55,086 nucleotides of DNA from JBLHKW01 sp047618565 (GCA_047618565.1 JBLHKW010000007.1:1-55086); one strand, 5' to 3'; counted from the stretch's first letter, positions 26,174 through 35,162 are shown. Program-made: numbers and translations. Notes: generated by a model from the sequence alone, not told the origin.

Positions 26174-27311
26174 GCAACCCCGCGTGTAGAGCGTCGAGCG
26201 CGTTTCGACGCGGAGACTCGGGCAGCCCGTCGAGCAGTCGCTCGAGCTCGTCGCGTCCGTTGAGCAGTTCGAGCTCCACGTCCAGCACCCACAGGTCCAT
26301 GCCGCGCCCGCGCAGCTTGACCGAGTCCTTGGCGGTGACGATCACGGGACGCGAGCCGAGCCGCTCCAGGTCGCGCTGCTCGAAATCATGGTGATCGGGA
26401 AACGCTCGATGCTCGCCAACCAGAGCGCCCGTCGAGCGAACAGAGGCCTCGAACGCCGGCGGATTCCCGATTCCGCTGACCAGATCGACCTCGAGTCCCT
26501 GAAATTCGTCCAGGCCGCGGCGCTCGTCGTCGCGCGCCTCGGCCGCCAGGCGACGAAATGCGCGCGGCGCGTGACGAGCCTCGGCGATCGGCACCCCGGG
26601 CGCGTACTGCGCGAGGGTGCGCGTCAAGCCCTGCAAGGACTTCGCGTCGACGGCGTCGGCGCGGGTCAGGAGTAGAAGATCCGCGCGCGCCAGGGCCGAG
26701 CGCGGCTCGCGCATCAGGCCGCGCGGCAGCAGCGCACACAGGGGCTCCTGTCCCGCGCACGCGGGAGCCAGCCCCCAGGGACGCGTGGCGTCGATCAACA
26801 CGATGTCCAGGTCGCGGTGCAGGCGTCGGTGCTGGAACCCGTCGTCGAGCAGGATCACGTCCACGCCCTGGTCGACGAGCCGCGCGGCGCCCGCGACACG
26901 ATCACGGTCCTGCACGTGGGGAACGCCGTGGCAGGTCTCGGCCAGGAGCAGTCCCTCGTCATTCAGTTCGGCGCCCTTCACGCGACCGTAGCCCCGTGAC
27001 AGCAGTCCGACAGAGATCCCGCGCTCCTGGAGCGTGCGCACGAGCCACTCCACCAGGGGCGTCTTGCCGGTTCCGCCGACCGTCAGGTTACCGACGCTGA
27101 CAACCGACACGTCGACCTGCATCACGCGCAACCAGCCACGCCGATAGAGAGCCGAACGCAGACGCGTGAGCGCCCCGAAGATCCACGCGAGCGGAGTGAG
27201 CCCTTCGACCACACCGCCGCGTCGTGCCAGACGCTGCTCGATGCGCCGTTCAGCGCGCCCGGATGCGAGCGCTCCGGAGGCATGCGAAGCCGAGGGGGCC
27301 TGCACGGGCAT
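26166..27311 (-). CDS. lpxK: Tetraacyldisaccharide 4'-kinase
   Basis: A 381-residue enzyme of lipid A biosynthesis that phosphorylates the 4' position of the tetraacylated disaccharide at the inner membrane. The Walker A motif is SVGNLTVGGTGKTPLVEWL (residues 72-90). GLLSRGYGR and ILLDDGFQHRRLHRDLDIVL are the unmistakable LpxK blocks, followed by LPRGLMREP and FPDHHDFEQRDLE. The N-terminal 40 residues are more basic and longer than usual before the amphipathic membrane-binding helix (ALTRLRSALYRRGWL). A strong GGAGGA lies 2-3 nt before the ATG at 27311. It lies 15 nt behind rpoZ and overlaps the acyltransferase by 8 nt. Confidence 0.95.
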   Translation of the reverse strand: MPVQAPSASHASGALASGRAERRIEQRLARRGGVVEGLTPLAWIFGALTRLRSALYRRGWLRVMQVDVSVVSVGNLTVGGTGKTPLVEWLVRTLQERGISVGLLSRGYGRVKGAELNDEGLLLAETCHGVPHVQDRDRVAGAARLVDQGVDVILLDDGFQHRRLHRDLDIVLIDATRPWGLAPACAGQEPLCALLPRGLMREPRSALARADLLLLTRADAVDAKSLQGLTRTLAQYAPGVPIAEARHAPRAFRRLAAEARDDERRGLDEFQGLEVDLVSGIGNPPAFEASVRSTGALVGEHRAFPDHHDFEQRDLERLGSRPVIVTAKDSVKLRGRGMDLWVLDVELELLNGRDELERLLDGLPESPRRNALDALHAGLHG

Positions 27312-27326
27312 CGTCCTCCGTCCGGA

Positions 27327-27548
27327 TCAGAGCTCGGGCGTCGGCGTGTTGCTCTCCTCGTCCGGGATGAGCTCGATCAGCCCACGCTCCATCTCGAGAA
27401 AGGCTATCTGGATCGGGTTGACCTCGCGGGTCTCGATCAGCGGCGCCGCGCCGTGGATCAGCTCACGAACGCGCTTCTGAAGGAGCGCGGTCTTGTGGAA
27501 GGAGCCCTGAACCGACTGCTGGAGTCGCTGCGGGAGTGTCAAGTCCAT
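27327..27548 (-). CDS. rpoZ: DNA-directed RNA polymerase omega subunit-like
   Basis: A 73-residue protein from the ATG at 27548. FHKTALLQKRVRELIHGAAPLI followed by NPIQIAFLEMERGLIEL matches the omega core (a KRxRxLxxGA helix, then a proline-initiated helix ending in GLI). Omega assists RNA polymerase assembly and, in some bacteria, ppGpp response. The usual N-terminal MARVTVEDCL-type start is replaced by MDLTLPQRLQQSVQGS, so the family call is good but not certain. No Shine-Dalgarno site is visible; the bases before the ATG are a C-run. An upstream in-frame extension of 26 codons has no conservation signs. lpxK follows after 15 nt. Confidence 0.72.
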   Translation of the reverse strand: MDLTLPQRLQQSVQGSFHKTALLQKRVRELIHGAAPLIETREVNPIQIAFLEMERGLIELIPDEESNTPTPEL

Positions 27549-27636
27549 GGGGGGTGGATCGCGAAGGTGTCGAAGGGACGAAGAGGGATTCGAGGAGTTC
27601 CAGGGCGAGGCTCGGCGAAAGCACATACCCGCGGCC

Positions 27637-27651
27637 GGGGGCTATGCCCCC
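27637..27651 (-). terminator. Hairpin between the HAD/P-loop gene and rpoZ
   Basis: GGGGGC-TAT-GCCCCC forms a 6-bp stem in the 194-nt gap between the upstream gene (stop 27743) and rpoZ (start 27548). There is no T-run. It could weaken read-through, or be part of the rpoZ leader. The rest of the gap shows no open frame worth calling. Confidence 0.4.
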
Positions 27652-27742
27652 CCTGGGACGCTCAACTCGAACGGGACAGTGTAGACGAAAGCCAGCCCCG
27701 GATCGACCCAAAATGGACGAACGCCCGCCGCAGGGACGAAAT

Positions 27743-28915
27743 TCAAGCCTCGAGGGTGGCCTCGGATGCGGGCCCCAGGGGATTGTCCGCGCGCATCAGG
27801 ACCGTTCCTGGCCCCGCCAGGGCCTCCCGGCCGAGCTCGGATTCTGCGCGGAGGGGCGCCTCGACCATACGCTGATACGTATCCGGGGCCCCGGAGCGCC
27901 CATCGCGCCCGGCCAGGCGCCGCCGAGCCACCTCTGGCGAGACCTCGAGCACCAGGGTGCGGTCCGTGGCGCCGACCAGCCCGGGATCGCGCAGACAGCG
28001 CCCCACGAGCAGCGCCATAGGTCCACTCTCACTGGCCCGCGCCAGGGCTGCGCGCAGGGAAGCCTCGTCGGCTCCGTCCGCCTCGATCACCGTCGAGACT
28101 CGCCCACCCCGGTCCAGCTCGCGCGCCAGGTCGCGGGCCAGGAGTGTCTTCCCGCTGGCCGGCCCGCCCGTCAGGGCGAGCGACGACACGCTCGTCAGCT
28201 CCAGCCGCTGCACCAGATCGCGCACCCAGGCCGACCGACAACGCAGGCGCGGAAGCAGCTCATCGAGTCCATCGATGACCGCCTCGCACCGGGCGACCTC
28301 GCCCTCCTCGGCGAACCCGCGTGCCAGATGCACGTGCGGCAACCCGTTGGCCCAGGCCGCATCGCGGTCGGAAATGCGGTCCCCTACCATCACCGCCGAA
28401 CGCGTGTTGAAGGTCCACAACAGGTCCTCGATCATGTCGGCCTTGTTGTCAACACCGGGTGAGTCGAGACAGCGCGACTCCTCGACCCAGCGCTCCAGGC
28501 CGAGGCCTGTCAACATCGCCTCCAGGTAGGAGCGGCCGCAGTTGCTTGCGATACCAACCCTCACGCCCTGTGCGCGCAACTCCTCCAGCGCGGCCTGCGC
28601 TCCGGGCAACAGCACCGCACCGCCAGCGCGCAGGGCACGGTGCTCCTCCTCGACACAGCGCTCGAGAACGATCCCCCGGGCGCTGTCGTCGAGGTCGTCA
28701 AAGACCCGCGCAAAGCCCTCCTTCAGGGGGTAACCCACCATTCCCATCCAATCGCGACGACTGGGTATTTCGCGCTCCAGACCGAGTTCCTCGAAGGCTC
28801 GCAGGGCGCCAGCGCGGGCCGCATCGGGCCAGAATCGATCGGTTGCGACGAGCGTGCCGTCGAGATCGAAGAGCACGGCGTCGAACGGGAAGTCGCCGGT
28901 CGGTGTTTCAGCCAT
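27743..28915 (-). CDS. HAD-superfamily phosphatase fused to a P-loop kinase-like domain
   Basis: A 390-residue two-domain protein. Residues 1-225 are a HAD phosphatase of the phosphoglycolate-phosphatase type: FDLDGTL (Asp17, Asp19), the motif II SNCG region (GIASNCGRSYLEAM), the lysine region NKADMI and motif IV VMVGDRISDRDAA. From about 240, a P-loop domain starts with LTGGPASGKTLLARDLA, continues to ALLVGRCLRDPGL and TLVLEVSPEVARRRLAGRDG, and resembles uridine kinase/nucleotide kinase folds. I see no obvious acceptor motif, so the substrate is unknown. I use the ATG at 28915, which overlaps the upstream stop by 8 nt; a GTG lies two codons earlier. The combination of a phosphatase and a kinase in one chain is unusual. 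Confidence 0.8.
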   Translation of the reverse strand: MAETPTGDFPFDAVLFDLDGTLVATDRFWPDAARAGALRAFEELGLEREIPSRRDWMGMVGYPLKEGFARVFDDLDDSARGIVLERCVEEEHRALRAGGAVLLPGAQAALEELRAQGVRVGIASNCGRSYLEAMLTGLGLERWVEESRCLDSPGVDNKADMIEDLLWTFNTRSAVMVGDRISDRDAAWANGLPHVHLARGFAEEGEVARCEAVIDGLDELLPRLRCRSAWVRDLVQRLELTSVSSLALTGGPASGKTLLARDLARELDRGGRVSTVIEADGADEASLRAALARASESGPMALLVGRCLRDPGLVGATDRTLVLEVSPEVARRRLAGRDGRSGAPDTYQRMVEAPLRAESELGREALAGPGTVLMRADNPLGPASEATLEA

Positions 28916-31133
28916 CGTCACGAACGGGGTACGAGGTGGCGCGCTGGCCGGACCTCTGACCGACGGTCACGTCGTCGATGCGCCACTCCAGGATCCAGGT
29001 GATCGGCCCCGCCCCAGCTTCGAGCGCGTGCTGAACCCGTTCCTGGGCTCCTCCGAACTGGACCTTGCCCGAGCCGTTCTCGCGCCCAGGAAGTTCGACG
29101 AAGTCGAGGGTGCTGCAGTCGAAGAGCAGCAGCACCAGTCGGCAGGTCGCGCCACGGGCGACCGGCGCGTCGACGCTCGATAGATCGAAGACCCAGTCAT
29201 CGCCTGCCAGCTTGGGCTCGAGTTCGCCAACGAGCTGCGGAAGGTCTGCAAAGACCTGGGTCGACACCATCGACGCCAGCTCTCCGGTCGACCACATGCG
29301 CTTGATGCGCTCGCCCAGGAGCCAGTCCCAGTTGTCGGCCATGTCGAAGACGGCGACCGGTCCATCGGGGCTCGTCAGCCAGCGCCCCTGCGCCTGGGCG
29401 TCGTGGTAGAGCGTCGAGCGGGCATTCCAGCGCAACATCGGGAGCTCGTCGGTCGCGATGTCCGGCATTGCCGAGGTGACGATGGCGCGCGCGGTCCAGG
29501 GCTCGAACTCGACGCCCGAGGGCGAGCGCCCCTCGCCACGCCAGATACGCCGACCGCGGGACGGCTCAGAGGCCGGAACGTCGACCGCGATCCAGCTCGC
29601 ACCGGCCGGACCATCGGGTTCTTCGAGCCCCTGGAGCTGCGCCGCCGGAACCAGCAATACGAGGCCATTCTGGCGCGCATCCGCGAAATCGGCCTCGCGC
29701 AGCCAGGCGCGGAGAGCCAGGCGGTCGAGCCCGAAGAGCTGCACGGGCGTCGTGCGTTCGAGCTCGGGCGGCAGGAACGCAGGATGCAACAGCCACGGCA
29801 AGACGTTGCCGAGCGGGTCGTAGCCGGCGCTGGTCGCGGGCGGATCCACGACGACGAACAGCTCGTCGCCTCCGCGTTCGAGGACCTGCAGGAGCAGCTC
29901 CTCGTGCAGTCGCTCGACCGGGCCGAGGGCCAGCGCACGCGCCGTCACGCCCGAGTGCGCGAGCGATGCGTACATACCCCCCACCAGTATCGGAGTCAGG
30001 TAGCGTCGCACTCCGGACAGTGCCGTCGATGAGATGCCGAGCCCGAGCGCCATCACCAGAGACGGCACCAGCAAGACCTCGGCGCCCACGAGACTGTGCG
30101 GCTCGACGCGCACGATGGCGTCGGGCACCTGGCTGGCGGCGATCGACAGGATCCACCCGAACAGGATCCAGCCCCACAGACGTGGCGCCCAGCGTCCCGC
30201 GACGAGCGCCGGCTGCAGTCCAATCAGGATCGCGAGCCCGGCCAGCAGGTAGCCCGGGGCGCCGCTGCCGTAGGAATTGACAGGCAGGATGAGCAGGCCG
30301 AGTTTCTCCAGGCCCAGCACGACCCCGTCCCCGCGCACGGAGGCCAGATCCAGCGTCGATCCGCCGCGATAGCTCAGTACATCGCTGCCCTCGGCCCCCA
30401 GCAGGCTGCGCAGGCCCCAGCCGATGGCGACGCACGCGGAGAAGCCCACGAGCGTATTGAGCATGGTGCGCACGCGTTTGCCGTGGGGCCGGTGGCGGCG
30501 GGCAGACAGGAACTCGAGGATGGCGACCGCGAACGGGATGAAGATATCGACGCCCGAGAAGAAGCCCACGATGATGGTCAAGGCCGCGGCCAGGAGCACG
30601 CGCCCGTGGTCCCGTTCCTGGCGCCCGTGCAGGAAGGAGGCCAGCGCTGCCATCGACAGCATCACGGCCAGCAGGTCCCCGCGCGAAGCCAGGCGTGCGG
30701 CCGAGAGCACGGCGAATGGGTGGATGGCGAACAGCAGGGCGGCGGCAAAGCCCGCGCCCTTGCCCTGATCGAGGGGCGTCCAGGGCTGTAGCGCGCGCCG
30801 CACCAGCGGCACGAGGAAGAACGCGCTCAGCAAGAGCAGCACGAGATTCTCGATGCGTGCGCGTCGGGCGCTCTCGGCGCTCCACTGACCATCGGGAGCC
30901 CAGATCAGACTCGACAGGGCCAGCGACAGGGCCGCACCCGGCCGTCCCTCGATGCCCGGCACGCGGTAGAGGTCGCCCACCTCGAGCGAGCCCGAGTGGG
31001 TCAGCTCGCGCGCGCCGATGAGGGTCGGTACGTCCTCGCCAGCGATCGGCATCGAGATGACGGGGGCGTACGCGTAGGCTGCCAGCAGGAGCAGTACCGC
31101 GACGAAGTTCCCCCAGCTGGAGCGCTCGGACAT
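28908..31133 (-). CDS. Large multi-span membrane protein, unknown function (glycosyltransferase-C-like N-terminal half)
   Basis: A 741-residue protein from the ATG at 31133. The N-terminal 400 residues hold about ten membrane helices, beginning FVAVLLLLAAYAYAPVI and including SAFFLVPLVRRAL, AALLFAIHPFAVLSAARLAS and YLLAGLAILIGLQ. The periplasmic motif AGEDVPTL soon after helix 1 and the IHPFAVLSAARLASRGDLLAV stretch resemble GT-C/O-mannosyltransferase-type proteins and TMTC-like proteins, but no DxD motif is clear. The C-terminal 330 residues are soluble, with FVVVDPPATSAGYDPLGN near the junction, and I recognise no domain there. It is divergent from a GT-C glycosyltransferase across only 48 nt, which supports a glycan role. 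Function is unknown. Confidence 0.75.
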   Translation of the reverse strand: MSERSSWGNFVAVLLLLAAYAYAPVISMPIAGEDVPTLIGARELTHSGSLEVGDLYRVPGIEGRPGAALSLALSSLIWAPDGQWSAESARRARIENLVLLLLSAFFLVPLVRRALQPWTPLDQGKGAGFAAALLFAIHPFAVLSAARLASRGDLLAVMLSMAALASFLHGRQERDHGRVLLAAALTIIVGFFSGVDIFIPFAVAILEFLSARRHRPHGKRVRTMLNTLVGFSACVAIGWGLRSLLGAEGSDVLSYRGGSTLDLASVRGDGVVLGLEKLGLLILPVNSYGSGAPGYLLAGLAILIGLQPALVAGRWAPRLWGWILFGWILSIAASQVPDAIVRVEPHSLVGAEVLLVPSLVMALGLGISSTALSGVRRYLTPILVGGMYASLAHSGVTARALALGPVERLHEELLLQVLERGGDELFVVVDPPATSAGYDPLGNVLPWLLHPAFLPPELERTTPVQLFGLDRLALRAWLREADFADARQNGLVLLVPAAQLQGLEEPDGPAGASWIAVDVPASEPSRGRRIWRGEGRSPSGVEFEPWTARAIVTSAMPDIATDELPMLRWNARSTLYHDAQAQGRWLTSPDGPVAVFDMADNWDWLLGERIKRMWSTGELASMVSTQVFADLPQLVGELEPKLAGDDWVFDLSSVDAPVARGATCRLVLLLFDCSTLDFVELPGRENGSGKVQFGGAQERVQHALEAGAGPITWILEWRIDDVTVGQRSGQRATSYPVRDDG

Positions 31134-31181
31134 GGCCGAATTCTAGCGCGGAGGACGCGGCGGCGGCGTTACCATCCCGCG

Positions 31182-32759
31182 GTGAATCGAGCTATTCCGT
31201 TCCTCGCCCCGCTCGCGTTCGCCGCCTTCGCGCTGCTCGCCTGGCATTCCGACTGGCTGTGTGACGACGCCTACATCTCCTTCCGTTATGCGCGTCACCT
31301 GGCCGCTGGCGACGGCCTGGTCTTCAACACGGCCCGCGAGGTGCCGGTCGAGGGGTACTCCAATTTCCTCTGGGTCCTGTGGCTGGGCGCCGGCGAATGG
31401 CTCGGCCTGAAATCGACCCTCGTGGCGCGCGCCAGCTCGGCCCTGTGCGGAGCGCTGCTGTTGCTCGCGGTCGTGCGTTTTCTGCGTGGGCGCAGCGGGC
31501 TGAATTCCCTCGGCGCTGGGGCCGCCGCCATGTTTCTGGCCACCCTGCCGCCCTTCGCGGTCTGGAGCACGAGCGGCCTGGCCAGCATGCCCACGGCGCT
31601 GTTCCTGTTCCTGTGCTTCGTCCATCTCCTCGGCGACCCGGAGCGTCCGCGCCCCTGGCTCGCGGCCCTGTTCGCACTGGCGACAGCCCTGGTCCGGGCC
31701 GACGGCGCCGTCTGGGTCGGGATGCTCCTGGTCGGAGTCTGGTTACACGATGCGCTCGCGCGCGGGTCCAGGCCGCGCGGCAGGGCACTCCTGATCGTGT
31801 CGCTCGTGCTCGTGATCGGTGTCGGAGCGCACGTGCTCTGGCGCATGTCCACCTATGGTGATTGGCTGCCACTGACGGCGCGCGTGAAAGCTGGGTTCTC
31901 GACCGCGCGTCTGGCACGCGGCCTGGACTACATCGTGGCCTGGCTGCTGATCGTGCCCGCCATCCCCATCGTCTTGCTGGTCAGCGCCCTGCTCGCGCGC
32001 AACCTACCCCGGGCTCTGACCGTGCCCGCCGCGACCATCGTCATCAGCGCAATGCTGTACGCGACCTGGGTCGGCGGAGATTTCATGCCGTTCGGGCGCT
32101 TCCTCTTCCCGAGCCTGCCCTTCGTGGCACTGCTCTTCGGCGCCATCGTCGAGCGCCTTGCGCGCGCACGTGCCATGCTCGCCGCGTCCATGCTGCTGCT
32201 CTGCGTGGGCACCTCCCTGGCCGCCAATTTCGACCGCAACCTGATCCCCGAGGAAACGCGCCAGCATTTCGATTTCCGTATCGACCGCGCGTGGCAGAGC
32301 GAGATCGAACGCAAGGGCGAGATGGAGCTCAACGCGCGCCGCTGGGTGTTGCTTGGACGCGCCCTGGCGCGCCATACCGTGGCCGGCGACTCCCTGATCC
32401 TGGGCGGCATCGGCGCGGTCAGCTACCACTCCGAGCTCTTCATCTACGACAACTACGGTCTGGTGACTCCGGAGGTGGTGGCGAGCGGCCAGGTGATCGA
32501 GGGCTCATCGCCGGGCCATGACCTGCGCGTGAATCCGCCCTTCTTCCTGGAGTACGAGCCTACCTTCCTGGGCGCCTACCTCACGCCGGCAGGGGGGATC
32601 GCTCCAAACGAGCCCCTGCCCTGGTGGACGGACGTACGCCCTCCGGACGACTGGGAAGCCCACCGCTGGGGTGCCCTGATGGACGTGGAGACCTACCCCC
32701 TCGATCCCGACGACGGCTTCCCGGAGAATGCCGAGCTCGTCCTTCTACGAATCCGCTGA
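31182..32759 (+). CDS. GT-C family membrane glycosyltransferase-like protein
   Basis: A 525-residue protein from the GTG at 31182. After helix 1 comes the periplasmic block SDWLCDDAYISFRYARHL, then EGYSNFLWVLWLGAGEWL. The DDAYISFRYA motif is diagnostic of GT-C enzymes related to arabinofuranosyl- and mannosyl-transferases, in which the acidic pair coordinates metal and a polyprenyl-phosphate sugar donor. About ten helices follow up to residue 350 (GGDFMPFGRFLFPSLPFVALL). The last 150 residues form a soluble periplasmic domain (LILGGIGAVSYHSELFIYDNYGLV). It probably glycosylates an envelope lipid, polysaccharide or protein. The cupin gene follows with no gap (TGAATG). Confidence 0.82.
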   Translation: MNRAIPFLAPLAFAAFALLAWHSDWLCDDAYISFRYARHLAAGDGLVFNTAREVPVEGYSNFLWVLWLGAGEWLGLKSTLVARASSALCGALLLLAVVRFLRGRSGLNSLGAGAAAMFLATLPPFAVWSTSGLASMPTALFLFLCFVHLLGDPERPRPWLAALFALATALVRADGAVWVGMLLVGVWLHDALARGSRPRGRALLIVSLVLVIGVGAHVLWRMSTYGDWLPLTARVKAGFSTARLARGLDYIVAWLLIVPAIPIVLLVSALLARNLPRALTVPAATIVISAMLYATWVGGDFMPFGRFLFPSLPFVALLFGAIVERLARARAMLAASMLLLCVGTSLAANFDRNLIPEETRQHFDFRIDRAWQSEIERKGEMELNARRWVLLGRALARHTVAGDSLILGGIGAVSYHSELFIYDNYGLVTPEVVASGQVIEGSSPGHDLRVNPPFFLEYEPTFLGAYLTPAGGIAPNEPLPWWTDVRPPDDWEAHRWGALMDVETYPLDPDDGFPENAELVLLRIR

Positions 32760-33233
32760 ATGGAGCCCCAAGCCTTGCTGCAGACATTCGCCCCGCTGAT
32801 CGCCGCCGCCGCGAACCTCGATCTTTCCGATCCGGCCAGCGCACGCGCGGAACTCGTGCGCCGCTTCGACCCGACCTCCCCGGAAGCGCTATCCCTGAAC
32901 GCGACCCTCAAAGAGCACCTGGCTGCGGGACGGATCGCCGAACGTGGCGAGCTACCCGTCTGCTGGGGCCGCGTGACGAAGGCTCTGCCGGAGAGCAGCG
33001 ACCTCTCCATCGACGTGGTCCACATGAACGGTCCCGGCCCGCGCCACCGGCACCCGCGCGGCGAGGTCAACTACTGCATCGCGCTGGAGGGCGAACCCAC
33101 CTTCGACGGACAACCCGCAGGCTGGGTCGTCATGCCCCCGGACTCCGTGCACGTGCCGACGGTCGCCGGTGGCCGGATGCTGATCGTCTACCTCTTGCCG
33201 GGCGGCGAGATGGACTTCCTCAAGGACGACTGA
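32760..33233 (+). CDS. Cupin-fold protein (DUF4863-like)
   Basis: A 157-residue protein that starts directly after the stop of the GT-C gene. The first 75 residues are helical (LLQTFAPLIAAAANLDLSD). The rest is a cupin barrel: HMNGPGPRHRHPRGEVNYC provides the two His and the Glu of a metal site, and VVMPPDSVHVPTVAGGRMLIVYLLPGG supplies the third His. This resembles the DUF4863 family, which includes the 4-hydroxylaminobenzoate lyase; I would not transfer that activity. Both the metal and the substrate are unknown. Its last codons form a shared stem with the convergent gene (33226-33256). Confidence 0.78.
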   Translation: MEPQALLQTFAPLIAAAANLDLSDPASARAELVRRFDPTSPEALSLNATLKEHLAAGRIAERGELPVCWGRVTKALPESSDLSIDVVHMNGPGPRHRHPRGEVNYCIALEGEPTFDGQPAGWVVMPPDSVHVPTVAGGRMLIVYLLPGGEMDFLKDD

Positions 33234-33256
33234 GCAATCAGGGTAGCCTCAGTCGT
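33226..33256. terminator. Shared stem containing the stop codons of two convergent genes
   Basis: ACGACTGAG (33226-33234) pairs perfectly with CTCAGTCGT (33248-33256). The left arm contains the cupin stop TGA and the right arm contains the stop of the GCS2/CBS gene, so one 9-bp stem covers the ends of both. It lacks a T-run. A very similar structure lies at 37765-37798. Confidence 0.55.
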
Positions 33257-35162
33257 TCTCGCGCAGGCTCTCCTCGAGTAGGCGGCCGGCGACTTCCATG
33301 AAGTCGTGCTCGGTGACGATCCCCACGAGCAATCCGTCGCGCACGACCGGCAAGCAGCCGACGCCATGCACGCGCATCTTCTCGAGCGCGTCCAGGGTCG
33401 AGGCATCCGGTCCGATCGTGACCGGATCCTTGCGCATCGCCTCGCGCACGGCCAGCGGCTCGCCGCCGGGGCCACCGCCACGCGCGACCAGTCGCATGAG
33501 GCCGCGCTGACTCAGCAACCCGACCAATCGCCCGGCGTCATCCTCCACGGGAACGCGACGCAGATGCTCCCAGTCCATCAGGCTCGCGGCGAGGTCGATC
33601 ACGTCCTCCGGGTGCAAGGTGAACACGTCGCTGGTCATCACCTGGCTGACCTTCCGGAAGCTGTGGCGCCAGTCGATATCCTCCTTGGCCTCGACCAGGG
33701 CCCAGGTGTGTACCGGCCGACCCTCGGCCTGGCGCGCCGCGATGGCGGCCGTCAGCGCGAGCTGACGCTCGTCCTGGGTCCCGCTATTCCCGAGGCGCGC
33801 GAGCGAGTCGAGCGCCCACTGGGAGCCCGTCCGGCCACTGCGTACGCGCTCCTCGATGATGCCCAGGTAGCGATCGATGTCGGCCGGGGTGATCGATTTC
33901 TCGACCAAACCCGCGCGCGCCAGGGGCAGAAGCTGGTCCAGGATCAGATCGCGCGCCGTGGTGGTGCGCCCACCCAGCCAGCGGAACTGCGCGTCCAGGC
34001 CGTAGCGCGCCCCGGCCGTGAAGTTGGCCTTGGCGTCATTGAACTCCATGACCGTGGTGATGTCATCGCAGCTGCGGTCGAGCCCCACCATCACCCCGAA
34101 GAAGAAGGCCGCGTTCGCGAGCTCGTCCTCGATCGTGGGCCCGGCCGGAAGCACCCGATTCTCGATGCGCAGGTGGGCCTTCCCGTCCTTGACGCCGTAG
34201 CACGGCCGGTTCCAGCGGTAGACCGTGCCGTTGTGAAGACAGAGAGCCTTGAGCGCCGGCATCTCGCCGCGCTCGAGGATCGAGAGCGACGATTCGCCCA
34301 GGTCCGAGGCGAGCAGCACCCGGAAGCGCGCGATGTCCTCGCGAAAAATCTCGAGTACCGAATTTTCGATCCAGGCATCGCCAAACGTCACGCGCTGCTT
34401 GCGCCCGCGCTCCTGGTGCGCCTTCGAACGCGCGTCCAGAGATTGCTGGAACAGGGCAACGCGAGTCTCGTGCCACAGCCTGTGCCCCAGGAATACGGGC
34501 GAGTTGACAGCCGCCGCCAGCACCGGCCCGGTGACGGCCTGGGCCAGATTGTAGAGCTTCGCGAACTCGTCCGCGCCGACCTGGAAGTGCACCTGAAAGC
34601 TGGTATTGCAGGACTCGAGCATCACGTTGTCGTGGGACACGCTGAGCTCATCGAGGCCCTTGATGCGCGTCTCGAAGCGGCCGCCGCGCAGCTCGGTCAT
34701 GACCCGGTTCAGGGTGCGGTAACGCCCGCTCGGCATCATGTTGTCGAGCGTCAGGTCGTCCTGGACGAGGGTCGGCAGAATCCCGGCGAGCAAGACGCGC
34801 GCACCGACATCCCTGGCGGCCGCGTCGGCCTGGGCCACCATCTTGCGCAGCTCGGACTCCATATCCGCCAGGCAGCTGCCCTCGAGTACCTGCGGCGACA
34901 GGTTGGCCTCGAGGTTGAAGCGCGCCAGCTCCTCCGTGAAGTTTCCGTCGAGGCGTCCGAGCACCTCCGGCGACAGGGGCGCTGGACGCAGGGCATCGTC
35001 GACCAGGAACATCTCCTGCTCCGCGCCGATGCGCCGGACGCCCGACTCGATGTCTCCGCGCTCGATAATCTGCTCGAGGGCGCGCACATCCTGGAGCAGC
35101 GCTCGCATGAAGCGGCGCAGCTCCTCGCTGGCGGAATCGGTGGCGACTTTGGCTTCACTCAT
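33249..35162 (-). CDS. Glutamate-cysteine ligase-like (GCS2) protein with C-terminal CBS pair
   Basis: A 637-residue protein. Residues 30-500 are a GCS2/glutamate-cysteine-ligase-like carboxylate-amine ligase: RRIGAEQEMFLVD holds the ATP/metal-binding acidic pair, LARFNLEANLSPQVLEG follows, then ESCNTSFQVHFQV and LRIENRVLPAGPTIEDELANA. The last 120 residues are two CBS motifs (QVMTSDVFTLHPEDVIDLA, LRRVPVEDDAGRLVGLLSQ and AMRKDPVTIGPDASTLDA, VGCLPVVRDGLLVGIVTEHD), which usually bind adenosyl nucleotides. This fusion occurs as its own family in many bacteria. It is not proof of glutathione synthesis: no glutathione synthetase is nearby. The CBS part suggests control by energy state. The ATG at 35162 follows a tandem CAGAGCTTCG repeat. 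Confidence 0.85.
   Translation of the reverse strand: MSEAKVATDSASEELRRFMRALLQDVRALEQIIERGDIESGVRRIGAEQEMFLVDDALRPAPLSPEVLGRLDGNFTEELARFNLEANLSPQVLEGSCLADMESELRKMVAQADAAARDVGARVLLAGILPTLVQDDLTLDNMMPSGRYRTLNRVMTELRGGRFETRIKGLDELSVSHDNVMLESCNTSFQVHFQVGADEFAKLYNLAQAVTGPVLAAAVNSPVFLGHRLWHETRVALFQQSLDARSKAHQERGRKQRVTFGDAWIENSVLEIFREDIARFRVLLASDLGESSLSILERGEMPALKALCLHNGTVYRWNRPCYGVKDGKAHLRIENRVLPAGPTIEDELANAAFFFGVMVGLDRSCDDITTVMEFNDAKANFTAGARYGLDAQFRWLGGRTTTARDLILDQLLPLARAGLVEKSITPADIDRYLGIIEERVRSGRTGSQWALDSLARLGNSGTQDERQLALTAAIAARQAEGRPVHTWALVEAKEDIDWRHSFRKVSQVMTSDVFTLHPEDVIDLAASLMDWEHLRRVPVEDDAGRLVGLLSQRGLMRLVARGGGPGGEPLAVREAMRKDPVTIGPDASTLDALEKMRVHGVGCLPVVRDGLLVGIVTEHDFMEVAGRLLEESLREND

Noticed and set aside
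30096..30791. 231-codon plus-strand frame opposite the large membrane protein
   Set aside because: Gln/Arg/Ala/Asp-rich shadow; the minus strand encodes clear membrane helices.
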